A model generated the notes under the pieces. It was not told where the DNA came from. It saw nothing but the letters and a program-made list of their open reading frames with translations, and searched no databases. The position numbers and the translations under genes were made by a program. From a virus, in IMG/VR virus record IMGVR_UViG_3300007072_000008, positions 1-64,000 of that record: a DNA stretch of 64,000 nt; one strand, written 5' to 3'. Positions 16,358-24,158 of the stretch are shown piece by piece; position 1 is the stretch's first letter; each line of letters starts with the position of its first letter.

Positions 16358-16612
16358 TCACTCTTCTTTAAAAATATTCTCAGTTTGTTCTGGTGTATAT
16401 TTTCGCCTGTTAATAATCTCTTTTATTTTTCTGGCAATAAAAATATGAGTATATGTATGAATCTTAGAATCCTTTTCAATTGTTTCTAAATATTCTCTTA
16501 ACTCCGCTTTTTCCTCTTTAGTTAATTTCTTCTCATTTTCTTTTAAGGAAGATAATGTGGTGGATAAAGCATTATATATCTCTGCCTTTAATGCTTTCCA
16601 AGTTCTACCCAT
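16358..16612 (-). CDS. Small helical hypothetical protein
   Basis: 84 residues, helical, alternating Lys/Glu, with no known motif. It is followed after 28 bases by the 16135 gene and preceded by the 16641 gene in the same direction. Confidence 0.6.
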   Translation of the reverse strand: MGRTWKALKAEIYNALSTTLSSLKENEKKLTKEEKAELREYLETIEKDSKIHTYTHIFIARKIKEIINRRKYTPEQTENIFKEE

Positions 16613-16640
16613 ATTATTTACCAGTCGGGTTAGAGTTAGT

Positions 16641-16970
16641 TTACCACCATAGATTCAGAAAATGCTCAGAAAATAATTTCAAACCACTTTTGACTTCTTC
16701 ATATTCTTTGTTACTTAAATCCCATGCTCCTCTGCTAACTAATTCAAATGTGCGAATCATCTTATCAAGTTTGGCATTCCAGCTTTTTTCAGTTTCTCCA
16801 TAAGGAAATCCTTTACACAATTCTTTAAATCTAACCAGTCTTGGATATACAAATTTGGCAATTGTATAATCTAAACTCCAAGTATCTTGGTCAGTCCAGC
16901 CACGCTCTTTCATTTGCCTTTTAAATAAGGCTTTTCTATTTTCTGATTGTTTTTTACAACTTTTTTTCAT
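16641..16970 (-). CDS. Conserved phage hypothetical protein
   Basis: 109 residues from the ATG at 16970, which shares its A with the stop of the upstream membrane-protein gene (TAATG); the frame is open further upstream but that would overlap the gene there. The pattern W-S-L-D-Y-T-I-A-K-F-V-Y-P-R-L-V-R-F-K-E and E-K-S-W-N-A-K-L-D-K-M-I-R-T-F-E matches a small hypothetical family I recall from many phages. Function unknown. Confidence 0.7.
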   Translation of the reverse strand: MKKSCKKQSENRKALFKRQMKERGWTDQDTWSLDYTIAKFVYPRLVRFKELCKGFPYGETEKSWNAKLDKMIRTFELVSRGAWDLSNKEYEEVKSGLKLFSEHFLNLWW

Positions 16971-17128
16971 TAATACCAAAGTCCTATCATCGCTGTTATA
17001 AGCAGACTTGATAATACTACTACCTTTATAACACCAACAGTTACACATGAATAAAAAATCCAATTGGGAATATAAATACACTTACATCCGTAACTATCTT
17101 TGCAAGCAACACAATTTCTTGATTCCAT
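16970..17128 (-). CDS. Small single-span membrane protein
   Basis: About 52 residues from the ATG at 17128, chosen because AAAGGAG lies just upstream; an ATG eight codons earlier lacks such a site. The N-terminal half has four Cys (C-V-A-C and C-K-C spacing), followed by a hydrophobic C-terminal membrane helix. Holin-like size, but no specific evidence for that role. Coupled to the next gene by TAATG. Confidence 0.6.
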   Translation of the reverse strand: MESRNCVACKDSYGCKCIYIPNWIFYSCVTVGVIKVVVLSSLLITAMIGLWY

Positions 17129-17198
17129 GTTTTCTCCTTTTGTAAGAATCACGTTCCATCTACTTCATTTAGCTATACAAACCCTTATTAAGAATATA

Positions 17199-17390
17199 TT
17201 AAGTTTTTTGCAGACTTTTGGTTTTTTTTATAGCTCTGAAATATGAATTTATAGCTGCTTCTGCCGCTTTAAACTGGCATCTATAGTCTTTTTCAGAAGT
17301 ATAAATAGGATCAGTTTTTTTATCAGGTACTACATAAGCCCTGAATCTTACACCAAAAGGTTTAACTAATTTTTCTAATTTAATATTCAT
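17199..17390 (-). CDS. Small basic hypothetical protein
   Basis: 63 residues from the ATG at 17390, preceded by GGAG. The frame is open further upstream, but that part is a tRNA-like sequence. Basic, with a helical C-terminus (F-K-A-A-E-A-A-I-N-S-Y-F-R-A-I-K-K). No family recognised. Confidence 0.6.
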   Translation of the reverse strand: MNIKLEKLVKPFGVRFRAYVVPDKKTDPIYTSEKDYRCQFKAAEAAINSYFRAIKKTKSLQKT

Positions 17391-17415
17391 AATTTTCTCC
17401 AAATATAATATAAAA

Positions 17416-17474
17416 TGTCCACAGTAGAAATCGAACCGACAATACTTCTGTGATATGCAATTCGCCATGCGGAC
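17416..17474 (-). pseudogene. Shortened tRNA-like sequence
   Basis: The acceptor strands pair over seven bases (GTCCGCA/TGTGGAC) and a T-arm-like GTCGG-TTCGATT is present. The D-arm is collapsed and the anticodon loop lacks U33. At 59 nt it is too short for a normal tRNA, so it is probably decayed. Confidence 0.4.
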
Positions 17475-17489
17475 GTTATTTAAATACAC

Positions 17490-17900
17490 CTATAGGGTTG
17501 AACACATATGCTTTTTATTTCCCAATGTTGCATGGAAAGTTTTTCTCAAGCCTACGGGCGGCTGAATATAAAGGCTTTCATTAGGTAATCCTAACTCTTC
17601 CCTTATTTCTTCTAGCCGCTTTGACCATATATCTATCCAATAATAAACTTCACTATTCCTTATTTCATTACTGTATATAAAATCTACTATTTCCCCCTCA
17701 TACTTTCCCCAAAACTCCATTTTAGGCTCTACAATTTCTTTTCTTACTACAGAAATGTGAGCGTCATACATTTGTCTCTGCAAATAATTTGATATTGATT
17801 TTGGCAGTAGTTTTCTGTAATAATTAACAAGATCCTGTTCTATGTCCAGAACAACATTAGTCTTGCCATATCGAAGTTTTCTTTGTGACTGATAAATCAT
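17490..17900 (-). CDS. 2H phosphoesterase-like protein
   Basis: 136 residues. Two H-x-S/T motifs (A-H-I-S-V-V-R near residue 48 and F-H-A-T-L-G near 124) are the catalytic pair of the LigT/2H phosphoesterase superfamily, which acts on 2',3'-cyclic phosphates, 2'-5' oligonucleotides or cyclic dinucleotides. Several phages use such enzymes in RNA repair or to degrade immune second messengers; the choice here is open. No obvious ribosome site, because the start abuts a tRNA-Arg-like sequence. Confidence 0.65.
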   Translation of the reverse strand: MIYQSQRKLRYGKTNVVLDIEQDLVNYYRKLLPKSISNYLQRQMYDAHISVVRKEIVEPKMEFWGKYEGEIVDFIYSNEIRNSEVYYWIDIWSKRLEEIREELGLPNESLYIQPPVGLRKTFHATLGNKKHMCSTL

Positions 17901-17903
17901 AAC

Positions 17904-17964
17904 ATCGAACCCACTTGTTTCTGTTTAGAAAACAGACGCCTAATCCAGTCTAGCCACAGGAGCA
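17904..17964 (-). pseudogene. tRNA-Arg(TCT)-like sequence lacking its 3' half
   Basis: D-arm and a good anticodon arm (TCTGT-TTTCTAA-ACAGA, anticodon TCT) are followed by GTGGG-TTCGA. The rest of the T-arm and the 3' acceptor are replaced by the start of the 2H-like gene. Probably truncated. Confidence 0.4.
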
Positions 17965-18110
17965 ATGTCTTTCTTTTTTACCGCAACAAACTTGTAAAGC
18001 CCAATAACGGAATCGATCTTACCACGATTGCGTGATACCCTTTTACCAATCTGTCTAAACAAGATGCAGACGGAAAACACGCAGATCAGGTATGCAATTA
18101 CGCACTAACG

Positions 18111-18186
18111 GGTGTGCGACGGGATTCGAACCCGCGAATAACATGAACCACAATCATGCGCGTTAACCAACTTCGCCACGCACACC
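18111..18186 (-). tRNA. tRNA-His(GTG)
   Basis: Acceptor GTGTGCG/CGCACAC with the diagnostic extra 5' G opposite C73. Anticodon arm CATGA-TTGTGGT-TCATG, T-arm GCGGG-TTCGAAT-CCCGT. Confidence 0.95.
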
Positions 18187-18291
18187 AATTATACTTCTTC
18201 ATTATAACTTTACCTGCAAAGGTTGTTACTACACAATATAATAATCAATCGATCTAACTTTTTAGATTTTTTCTCCCGGTTTTGTATACAA

Positions 18292-18450
18292 CTAATATTG
18301 GCCAAGAATATTACAATATCGCCATATTTTAGGGGATGCTATGCTGATTTTTTTTACGGTAAACAACAGCCCTTTCTTGCGTTCTGATGCCCATTGAGGT
18401 TCAAAGACAATTACCTGTCCACCCTGAAACTGTTTCTGTTTTCTGATCAA
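18292..18450 (-). CDS. Small hypothetical protein (uncertain start)
   Basis: About 52 residues, read from a TTG at 18450 because no ATG is in frame downstream of tRNA-Pro. The segment V-I-V-F-E-P-Q-W-A-S-E-R-K-K-G-L-L-F-T-V and P-K-I-W-R-Y-C-N-I-L-G-Q looks like real coding sequence. An ATG six bases further upstream (18454) is in another frame, so a small indel may have displaced the true start. Function unknown. Confidence 0.45.
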   Translation of the reverse strand: MIRKQKQFQGGQVIVFEPQWASERKKGLLFTVKKISIASPKIWRYCNILGQY

Positions 18451-18455
18451 ACATA

Positions 18456-18527
18456 TCGGGGTGACAGGGATCGAACCTGCGACTTCAAGTTCCCAAAACT
18501 TGCGGACTACCTCTGTCCTACACCCCG
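18456..18527 (-). tRNA. tRNA-Pro(TGG)
   Basis: Acceptor CGGGGTG/CACCCCG, anticodon arm CAAGT-TTTGGGA-ACTTG, T-arm GCAGG-TTCGATC-CCTGT. Confidence 0.95.
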
Positions 18528-18581
18528 AACATTGCAAACAATAACAAACACTTTCACCAGATTAGCATCCCATAATTCAAG

Positions 18582-18653
18582 CTCGCAGAGCAGGATTCGA
18601 ACCTGCGACCATTCGGTTAACAGCCGAACGCACTACCGCTGTGCTATCTGCGA
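18582..18653 (-). tRNA. tRNA-Asn(GTT)
   Basis: Acceptor TCGCAGA/TCTGCGA, D-arm GCAC/GTGC, anticodon arm TTCGG-CTGTTAA-CCGAA, T-arm GCAGG-TTCGAAT-CCTGC. Confidence 0.95.
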
Positions 18654-18654
18654 A

Positions 18655-18727
18655 AGCCAGAGGGGGGACTCGAACCCCCGGTTACGGGTTTACAAAACCC
18701 GCGCTGTAGCCGCTGAGCCACTCTGGC
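18655..18727 (-). tRNA. tRNA-Thr(TGT)
   Basis: Acceptor GCCAGAG/CTCTGGC, anticodon arm CGGGT-TTTGTAA-ACCCG, T-arm GGGGG-TTCGAGT-CCCCC. It follows tRNA-Asn with only one base between. Confidence 0.95.
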
Positions 18728-18835
18728 ATTTCACATTCTAGTGCCTCTTTCATGCTATAATATTTCTTTGATTGAGCAATTATCTTTTCCGACAAGGTAA
18801 ATTGCAACAATTTTATTCATAGTAGTTTCCAAACA

Positions 18836-18908
18836 AGACCAGGGTGGGATTCGAACCCACGTATAGTGGATTTGCAATCCACTTCCTTAGCCACTCGGAC
18901 ACCTGATC
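18836..18908 (-). tRNA. tRNA-Cys(GCA)
   Basis: Acceptor GATCAGG/CCTGGTC, anticodon arm GTGGA-TTGCAAA-TCCAC, T-arm GTGGG-TTCGAAT-CCCAC. Confidence 0.93.
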
Positions 18909-18914
18909 GTACAA

Positions 18915-18986
18915 TAGGCTTAAGTGGAGTCGAACCACTAATTGTTTCTTATCAGGAAACTGGTATAACCGTTTACCTATAAGCCT
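18915..18986 (-). tRNA. tRNA-Ile(GAT)
   Basis: Acceptor AGGCTTA/TAAGCCT, anticodon arm GTTTC-CTGATAA-GAAAC, T-arm AGTGG-TTCGACT-CCACT. First tRNA of the minus-strand run, just downstream of repeat module copy 1. Confidence 0.93.
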
Positions 18987-18997
18987 ATGGTAACTTA

Positions 18998-19204
18998 TTC
19001 ACTTGTCAAAGATCCTAACAAAAAACCCAGACATTTTTTTTTGTCTGGGGTAAAAAGCACTTTTATTAATAGTACTCTTCACCCAGACGTAAAATCAGTG
19101 TGGGGGTTACATGTTGTTAGCATATTATTAATCGACATACGCATACTATATCCGTTTTTTCTACACACCATTAAAAACTCCCTCTGTTTTTTTTTTTTAC
19201 CGCG
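18998..19204 (-). repeat. Duplicated module, copy 1 (leader motif, mini-ORF, hairpin, terminator)
   Basis: On the minus strand this segment reads: CGCGGT followed by 12 A's, a GAGGGAG ribosome site, a 30-codon ORF (M-V-C-R-K-N-G-Y-S-M-R-M), a 10-bp hairpin (19050-19082) and a terminator-like hairpin with T run. A diverged copy lies at 19892-20054 in the same orientation. It could be a small RNA, a tiny mRNA or both. The surrounding interval 18987-19362 holds no larger gene. Confidence 0.6.
19019..19050 (-). terminator. Rho-independent terminator of module copy 1
   Basis: CCCAGACA and TGTCTGGG form an 8-bp stem with an A-rich loop, followed on the minus strand by six T's. It would end a leftward transcript before tRNA-Ile. 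Confidence 0.65.
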
Positions 19205-19362
19205 ATTCATTTTGCATTACCAGTTGTTCACTGGTTTTTCATTCTTATAGTTGATACAAGGTTTTTTAATGATATATTATATAAATTTAATTTATATAAT
19301 CTTCCTTTACATTTGTGATAAAATGCACCAAAGATTTGAACATGCCCTTTTATACAGAACAT

Positions 19363-19580
19363 TTATTCTAAAATAATGCCTTTACCAGACAACATTTCAT
19401 GTATCTCTTTCCTAAGTTCAATCAGTATATTTGTTGTTTTTCATCTAATTCGGAATATTTTACTAAATTCCTCAATTTATTGTCAATGTTATAAACAACG
19501 TTTTTCCACAAAGTCCCATCAAGAGCATCCCTATGTTTTTGCTGCTCTTCTAGTAAATTAAATATCAGTGTTACTTGCAT
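19363..19580 (-). pseudogene. Small helical protein gene with a frameshift
   Basis: From the ATG at 19580 the frame reads M-Q-V-T-L-I-F-N-L-L-E-E-Q-Q to D-E-K-Q-Q-I-Y and stops. A one-base backward shift near 19423 continues L-I-E-L-R-K-E-I-H-E-M-L-S-G-K-G and ends at 19363. The restored product is about 72 residues of uniform helical character. It follows the 19587 gene by six bases. No family recognised. Confidence 0.55.
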
Positions 19581-19586
19581 AAATGC

Positions 19587-19811
19587 TTAACCTTTTACTA
19601 AGTTACTTAAGTATATTGTTTTTTCTAGTGTTTTTATTAGTTTTCTTAAATATTTTTCTAGCTCGTACACATGATCAAAATTACTTTTACCGTGCCAAGC
19701 TTCTTCTGAAGCCGATGCAATCAGTGGATCAACTAGCATTTTTAACCGCTTTTCCATCTCTACAAGACTATCTATAGAAGTTTGATAGACTTCTTTTTTA
19801 CCATATCCCAT
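19587..19811 (-). CDS. Small helical hypothetical protein
   Basis: 74 residues from the ATG at 19811, with GGA seven bases upstream; a TTG four codons earlier is possible. Helical, with charged heptad-like spacing (L-V-E-M-E-K-R-L-K-M-L-V). No family recognised. Probably co-transcribed with the frameshifted gene downstream. Confidence 0.6.
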   Translation of the reverse strand: MGYGKKEVYQTSIDSLVEMEKRLKMLVDPLIASASEEAWHGKSNFDHVYELEKYLRKLIKTLEKTIYLSNLVKG

Positions 19812-19891
19812 ATCAGTTTCCAATTTAACAAATTTCTTCTCGAAGCAATTAGCATCTTCTATTAAGTCAGTTCTGTTTCAACTTGATGTAT

Positions 19892-20054
19892 ATTCACTTG
19901 TCAAAGAATATCCTAACAAAACCAGACATTTGTGGTGAAAAGTACTTTTATTAATAATACTCTTCACACAGACGTAAAACCAGTATTAATTGATGTGCAT
20001 ACTATATCTGTTCTTTTTACACACCATTGAAAACCACCTACTTTTTTTACCGCG
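19892..20054 (-). repeat. Duplicated module, copy 2
   Basis: A diverged direct copy of the 18998-19204 module. It keeps CGCGGTAAAAAAA, a mini-ORF beginning M-V-C-K-K-N-R-Y-S-M (13 codons only), the 10-bp hairpin (19935-19967) and the TTTGACAAGTGAAT end, but has lost the terminator's left arm. In the hairpin, changes between copies are U-A to U-G or C-to-U opposite G, so pairing is kept. Confidence 0.6.
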
Positions 20055-20071
20055 AAACTTTTTCGCGGTAA
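20047..20071. terminator. Perfect 11-bp hairpin containing the CGCGGTAA motif
   Basis: TTACCGCGAAA and TTTCGCGGTAA pair perfectly around a three-base loop. It is flanked by a T run on one side. It separates module copy 2 from the 20110 gene and could terminate transcription in either direction. Confidence 0.5.
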
Positions 20072-20109
20072 CTATTTTATTCAGCAGGTCTACATGATAT
20101 TGTTTTTAA

Positions 20110-20292
20110 TTAATTTTTAAGATTGAACAATTCCAACTGTTTTGGATTTTCATTATCTATCAATACAGTATAACCCAATGCAGTGAGAACTTTTTTTAAG
20201 GCTGTTATAACACAATCATCACGGTCTATATAACATTGTATAGAGCCTGTGTCAATAGCAATAGAAGATAATGTGGGGTGTATGTAAATCAT
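20110..20292 (-). CDS. Small hypothetical protein
   Basis: 60 residues from the ATG at 20292; the frame is open upstream but that part is a hydrophobic, AT-rich stretch likely to be the divergent promoter. It contains I-D-R-D-D-C-V-I-T-A-L-K-K-V-L-T-A-L-G-Y. No family recognised. Divergent from the 20375 gene. Confidence 0.55.
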   Translation of the reverse strand: MIYIHPTLSSIAIDTGSIQCYIDRDDCVITALKKVLTALGYTVLIDNENPKQLELFNLKN

Positions 20293-20374
20293 ATTAATAT
20301 ATATCGGACAAATTACTAAAAACAAATTACTAAAAACAAGGATAACCATGCAAACTTTTTAATATACAGCATAT

Positions 20375-21001
20375 ATGAATTGGTATAAGTATTCAATGCC
20401 GCAGATAAAAGATGTAAAATCTTCTGTAGATCAAATTTGTATGAAAATAAAACAAATTCAAGGAGTAAAAGATGTTTTTTTATTTGGTTCTTATGCAGCA
20501 AATATTAATAACCCATCCGCAATAGTAAAGGATGTTGATATCATTGCAGTTACGGAATTTAACACTGGTGATTTATTAGCAATTGATAACACAGCTTATT
20601 CGGCTTTGAAAATCAGTCCAAAAAATCTGGAAGAAGAGGGTTTTTGTAAAGAGGCTGTCAGTTTTACAAAGCAGTTTTTGTCATATGGGAACTATAATAT
20701 AGACCACTGGGCATTATCTGCTAGTAAGCAATTGTTACATTGGGGTGATATGCCAGAGACAAAAGAAGAATGGCAAGAAATACACATTAAAGCAGAGCAA
20801 GAAGCTAATGTCTTAACTGGAATTTCAAAAAATGATCTAAAAACAGCAACTAATGCACAAAAAAAGGAATGGAAAGAAATATTCGACAAATATATTAATA
20901 GATATGTGCAAAATAAAAATAGTGGCTGGTGTTTATCAGAAAACAAATTTAATTCTATAAAAAAAGATATTATTAAATGGACGATTTGGCAGAACAACTA
21001 G
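20375..21001 (+). CDS. Minimal nucleotidyltransferase with MNWYK N-terminus
   Basis: 208 residues. After the M-N-W-Y-K tag, V-F-L-F-G-S-Y-A-A (residues about 34-42) and V-K-D-V-D-I-I-A-V (about 52-60) give the G-S and D-x-D motifs of the pol-beta nucleotidyltransferase superfamily. The third Asp is not obvious. Members transfer nucleotides to antibiotics, tRNA or proteins, including toxin-antitoxin MNT enzymes; the substrate here is unknown. It overlaps the next small gene by 25 bases. Confidence 0.7.
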   Translation: MNWYKYSMPQIKDVKSSVDQICMKIKQIQGVKDVFLFGSYAANINNPSAIVKDVDIIAVTEFNTGDLLAIDNTAYSALKISPKNLEEEGFCKEAVSFTKQFLSYGNYNIDHWALSASKQLLHWGDMPETKEEWQEIHIKAEQEANVLTGISKNDLKTATNAQKKEWKEIFDKYINRYVQNKNSGWCLSENKFNSIKKDIIKWTIWQNN

Positions 21002-21198
21002 TATCTAAACTGCTTACCCCAGATGGTATTTGGGCTAATTACCATTGTCAACTAAGGCAGTGGCAAGCCTATCAAGCTTTAGTTAATAGTCATCTTATTC
21101 CAGATGGTCTAATGCCCAAAATGCCAACATATGATCAATTTAGTACAGATTTAGTGTCAGAAAGAACAGCGTGTAAGTATCCTAGCTTAGATCCTTAA
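20977..21198 (+). CDS. Small hypothetical protein
   Basis: 73 residues beginning M-D-D-L-A-E-Q-L-V. It overlaps the end of the nucleotidyltransferase gene, suggesting coupled expression. Contains W-Q-A-Y-Q-A-L. No family recognised; it might be a partner of the nucleotidyltransferase, purely from position. Confidence 0.5.
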   Translation: MDDLAEQLVSKLLTPDGIWANYHCQLRQWQAYQALVNSHLIPDGLMPKMPTYDQFSTDLVSERTACKYPSLDP

Positions 21199-21421
21199 AA
21201 TAATTTTTACAAAATGGCAAAAATTGTGTATAGAAAATCTGGTTTACCGCGTATATATAATAGTATACAGTAGTTAATTCTAGCTATAGTAGTTATAGTT
21301 GTTTAAAGATAAATAAAAGATATAAAAGATACAATTGTGATAATGAATTTTCAAAATACACACTTTAGTAGAAGGAATTGCATAGTTTTATTATAATTAG
21401 TGGTTAAACAGAGTGTGCAAT

Positions 21422-23578
21422 ATGAATTGGTATCAATTAGTTAAAATAGCAGAGCAGGTATCTACAGAAGACTTTACAGAATTAGTACGTCATCTCAAAA
21501 CTACAACTAATGCAGGTGAAGGGGAAATTAGACAATATTTAATTAATTTGTTAAACTTCAAAAATAGATATGAAAATATATTAAAACTTGTTTTTGCGTT
21601 CTGGAAAATTTCTGATGAAAACGAAAGAATTATTAATTCTTCTTTTGCTGAATTAAAACAATTCAGATTTGAACAGATTAAAGCGGCTGTAGTGTCCATA
21701 AATAAAATTAACTCAAATTACATTATTACTCAGGCAAAAAAATATGCTGAAGAATTAAACATAGATCAAAATGCTGATATTGATAGAATCAAAATTGATA
21801 TAATTAAGTTTATTTCTTTCAGGGAGACAGGGGTTTTACGAACATTGGCATCAAAACCTATTGAAGAAGTAACAGCCTATAATGAAGAAATTAGTGGATT
21901 ACTGGGTAGAGAAATTAGTCCAGATGAAATCGAAATAGTCGTTAATAATACAAAGAATAAAAATGATATAACTACTATACCTTATTCAGAACTGAAGGTA
22001 TTGTTAGCTATATTAACTATGATAAAAATTGAAAAAGATGAGAAGAGTGTCAAGAAAGCTCCTGTTTCTATATTAAAAAAACCTATATTTGCTAACAACG
22101 AAATTGAAATTTATCCTGGTTTAACCCCTGCTGACTGTGCAACCATTAAAGATTCATTTGGCATTCCAAGCAACGAGGGATGGTGTGTTGGACGTAGAGA
22201 TAATAATCTCTGGTATCATTATAGAAATAGGACCGAACGCAGAGAACCTACTTTTTATTTTGGAAGGAAATTAAATGTCCCCTTAACAGAAATTATGAAA
22301 ACAGAAGATCCTTATACTGTATTTGCTTTACAAATACATCCTGCTCATTGTGGTGGACTGCCTTATACTATAAGCAATAAATTTAACGACGGAATTGATA
22401 AAGATGTATCATGGGATAATTTAAAAAGATTGATTCCAGAATTAGATTCTATAGATATTAAAACTAATAAGCATTTTACAGAAATATTTAATCCAGAAGA
22501 TCCTAATGTTGCTATACCTTTGTCAAGGCAAGAAAAGCAATTTACACAACAGGTAGTACAAAATCGTAATCCTGAATTCTTTTGTAAATTAAATTATCTT
22601 AAAAAGAAGCGATATATAGATATAAAAATGTCTTTATCTGATGAGGAGTACAAATGTGCTGACGATTCTATTCAATTACACTATATTAATTTAAGAAATG
22701 AATTAACACCCGCACAAATTGCAATAACATCTGCACAAAATATAAAAAGATATGAATTCCTTCAGCAGGAAAAAATGCTGAAAAATACAAAACAGTTGCT
22801 GGGATATTTGCAGGTTAAAACATTAAATGGAACACCGCTTAAGCTGGTTGACAGAAGATTAGTCGATCACATTCCTAATATTATAAAGGAAATTGCGGGA
22901 AGCAGAGAATTAACTAATATGTTAAAGGATACTGTTGTACGCGGAATTCCTTTGGGTGATATAGTGCACCTGCCGCATGTCATACAAAGTGCTTTTACAA
23001 TTTCTTCTGTAGCACAAGCATATCTTAGTGGAGTTGATTTGCCTTTGAATGTTTCATTGCCAAATATACTAATTGAAATTATTAAAGAACGACAAAATTC
23101 TGTTGTTCTTTTAAGACTTTTATATAGCAGACTTAGAGACATAGGACACCCTGGTGCCGAGGTGTTAGAAAATATAATACAGCATAAATTGGAGCTAGAA
23201 ATAGCTAAAATAATACATAGTCCAGCATTAATATGCACTTATTTATTAAGTCTCCATGTAAAGGGAATAGGTTTAACAGGAATACCTGATTATGTCTTTG
23301 ATGCTTTATCAACTGATGCTGAACAGTGTTGTAGGTATATTCTCGGTGCTCATGTTTATTGCCTACAGGGGGTGATACCAAAAAGATCTTTTTATATACA
23401 TCCGGCTATCGTTCGCGGATTAGCCGCAAAACCTAATCTATTGTTAAAAACCGCTAAAGAACTGTATGCTGGTGGAACATTTAATCCCTTATCACTTGTT
23501 GAGAAATTAAAGGGACAGGGCTTGGTCGCCTATAATCGTTACATAGTTGATAAACCCATACCAGCTTACAATGTGTAA
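21422..23578 (+). CDS. Large MNWY-tagged protein with 'WCV' domain and helical repeats
   Basis: 718 residues from the ATG at 21422. It starts M-N-W-Y-Q-L-V-K-I-A. Residues about 220-345 form a distinct domain (E-G-W-C-V-G-R-R, Y-H-Y-R, T-F-Y-F-G-R, V-F-A-L-Q-I-H, V-S-W-D-N, I-P-E-L) shared with the 32845-34068 protein. The C-terminal about 250 residues contain degenerate repeats (I-P-D-Y-V-F-D-A-L-S-T-D-A-E) like those in the 1-1.6 kb genes. This links three loci into one family. Function unknown; no catalytic motif visible. Confidence 0.75.
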   Translation: MNWYQLVKIAEQVSTEDFTELVRHLKTTTNAGEGEIRQYLINLLNFKNRYENILKLVFAFWKISDENERIINSSFAELKQFRFEQIKAAVVSINKINSNYIITQAKKYAEELNIDQNADIDRIKIDIIKFISFRETGVLRTLASKPIEEVTAYNEEISGLLGREISPDEIEIVVNNTKNKNDITTIPYSELKVLLAILTMIKIEKDEKSVKKAPVSILKKPIFANNEIEIYPGLTPADCATIKDSFGIPSNEGWCVGRRDNNLWYHYRNRTERREPTFYFGRKLNVPLTEIMKTEDPYTVFALQIHPAHCGGLPYTISNKFNDGIDKDVSWDNLKRLIPELDSIDIKTNKHFTEIFNPEDPNVAIPLSRQEKQFTQQVVQNRNPEFFCKLNYLKKKRYIDIKMSLSDEEYKCADDSIQLHYINLRNELTPAQIAITSAQNIKRYEFLQQEKMLKNTKQLLGYLQVKTLNGTPLKLVDRRLVDHIPNIIKEIAGSRELTNMLKDTVVRGIPLGDIVHLPHVIQSAFTISSVAQAYLSGVDLPLNVSLPNILIEIIKERQNSVVLLRLLYSRLRDIGHPGAEVLENIIQHKLELEIAKIIHSPALICTYLLSLHVKGIGLTGIPDYVFDALSTDAEQCCRYILGAHVYCLQGVIPKRSFYIHPAIVRGLAAKPNLLLKTAKELYAGGTFNPLSLVEKLKGQGLVAYNRYIVDKPIPAYNV

Positions 23579-23827
23579 ATTATAGTATATGCAATATAGT
23601 TATTAGCCATATATATAGCAAGATTATAATAAAAAAAGAAAAAACAACCGATCCATGCGGTTTATATATCAAGCCCTTGCGTTTTTTAAATTTTGTCCCT
23701 AACAATTGAAGATGTTCGTTTTTGCAAAACATATATTAATTTGATTTGTAGCACTAGCTCCTGAAACTCTAGATAGTTTTTCAAATTATTTATATAATTT
23801 GCTAATTTATAAGTTTGTTTTTGTTTT
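23579..23827. other. AT-rich spacer
   Basis: 249 bases with no supported ORF, tRNA or strong hairpin, between two convergent genes. Confidence 0.4.
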
Positions 23828-24103
23828 TTATTCGATATCAATTTCTTCTATATATACGTAATGTCCTGGGCAACTTGCATAAGTTATAATAGAGCCAGTT
23901 TGTTCTGCAAATCGGTTAAAAACCATAGGTGGAGGTTTATCCTTATCTTCGCTATCTGTTGCATTACGCCATTCTTGTTCAGTATTATCTAAATAGGCGT
24001 TAAAAAAAGCTAGAGCATTTTTATAGTTGTAATAAGCCCCTATGGTGTTTACTGAAGGCTCACTCGATAGGTTTTCTTGGTGTAATATAATATATGCTTT
24101 CAT
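23828..24103 (-). CDS. Small hypothetical protein
   Basis: 91 residues, acidic, beginning M-K-A-Y-I-I-L-H-Q-E-N. No known motif. A single minus-strand gene between plus-strand genes, divergent from 24159. Confidence 0.6.
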   Translation of the reverse strand: MKAYIILHQENLSSEPSVNTIGAYYNYKNALAFFNAYLDNTEQEWRNATDSEDKDKPPPMVFNRFAEQTGSIITYASCPGHYVYIEEIDIE

Positions 24104-24158
24104 GTTTTTTTATCGTCTAAAAGGATAAACATTGTTAATGTTGTAAGAAATAAATATT

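Noticed and set aside
17967-18110. Additional tRNA between the Arg-like relic and tRNA-His
   Set aside because: ATCGATTCCG resembles a T-loop, but no acceptor or anticodon arm could be formed.
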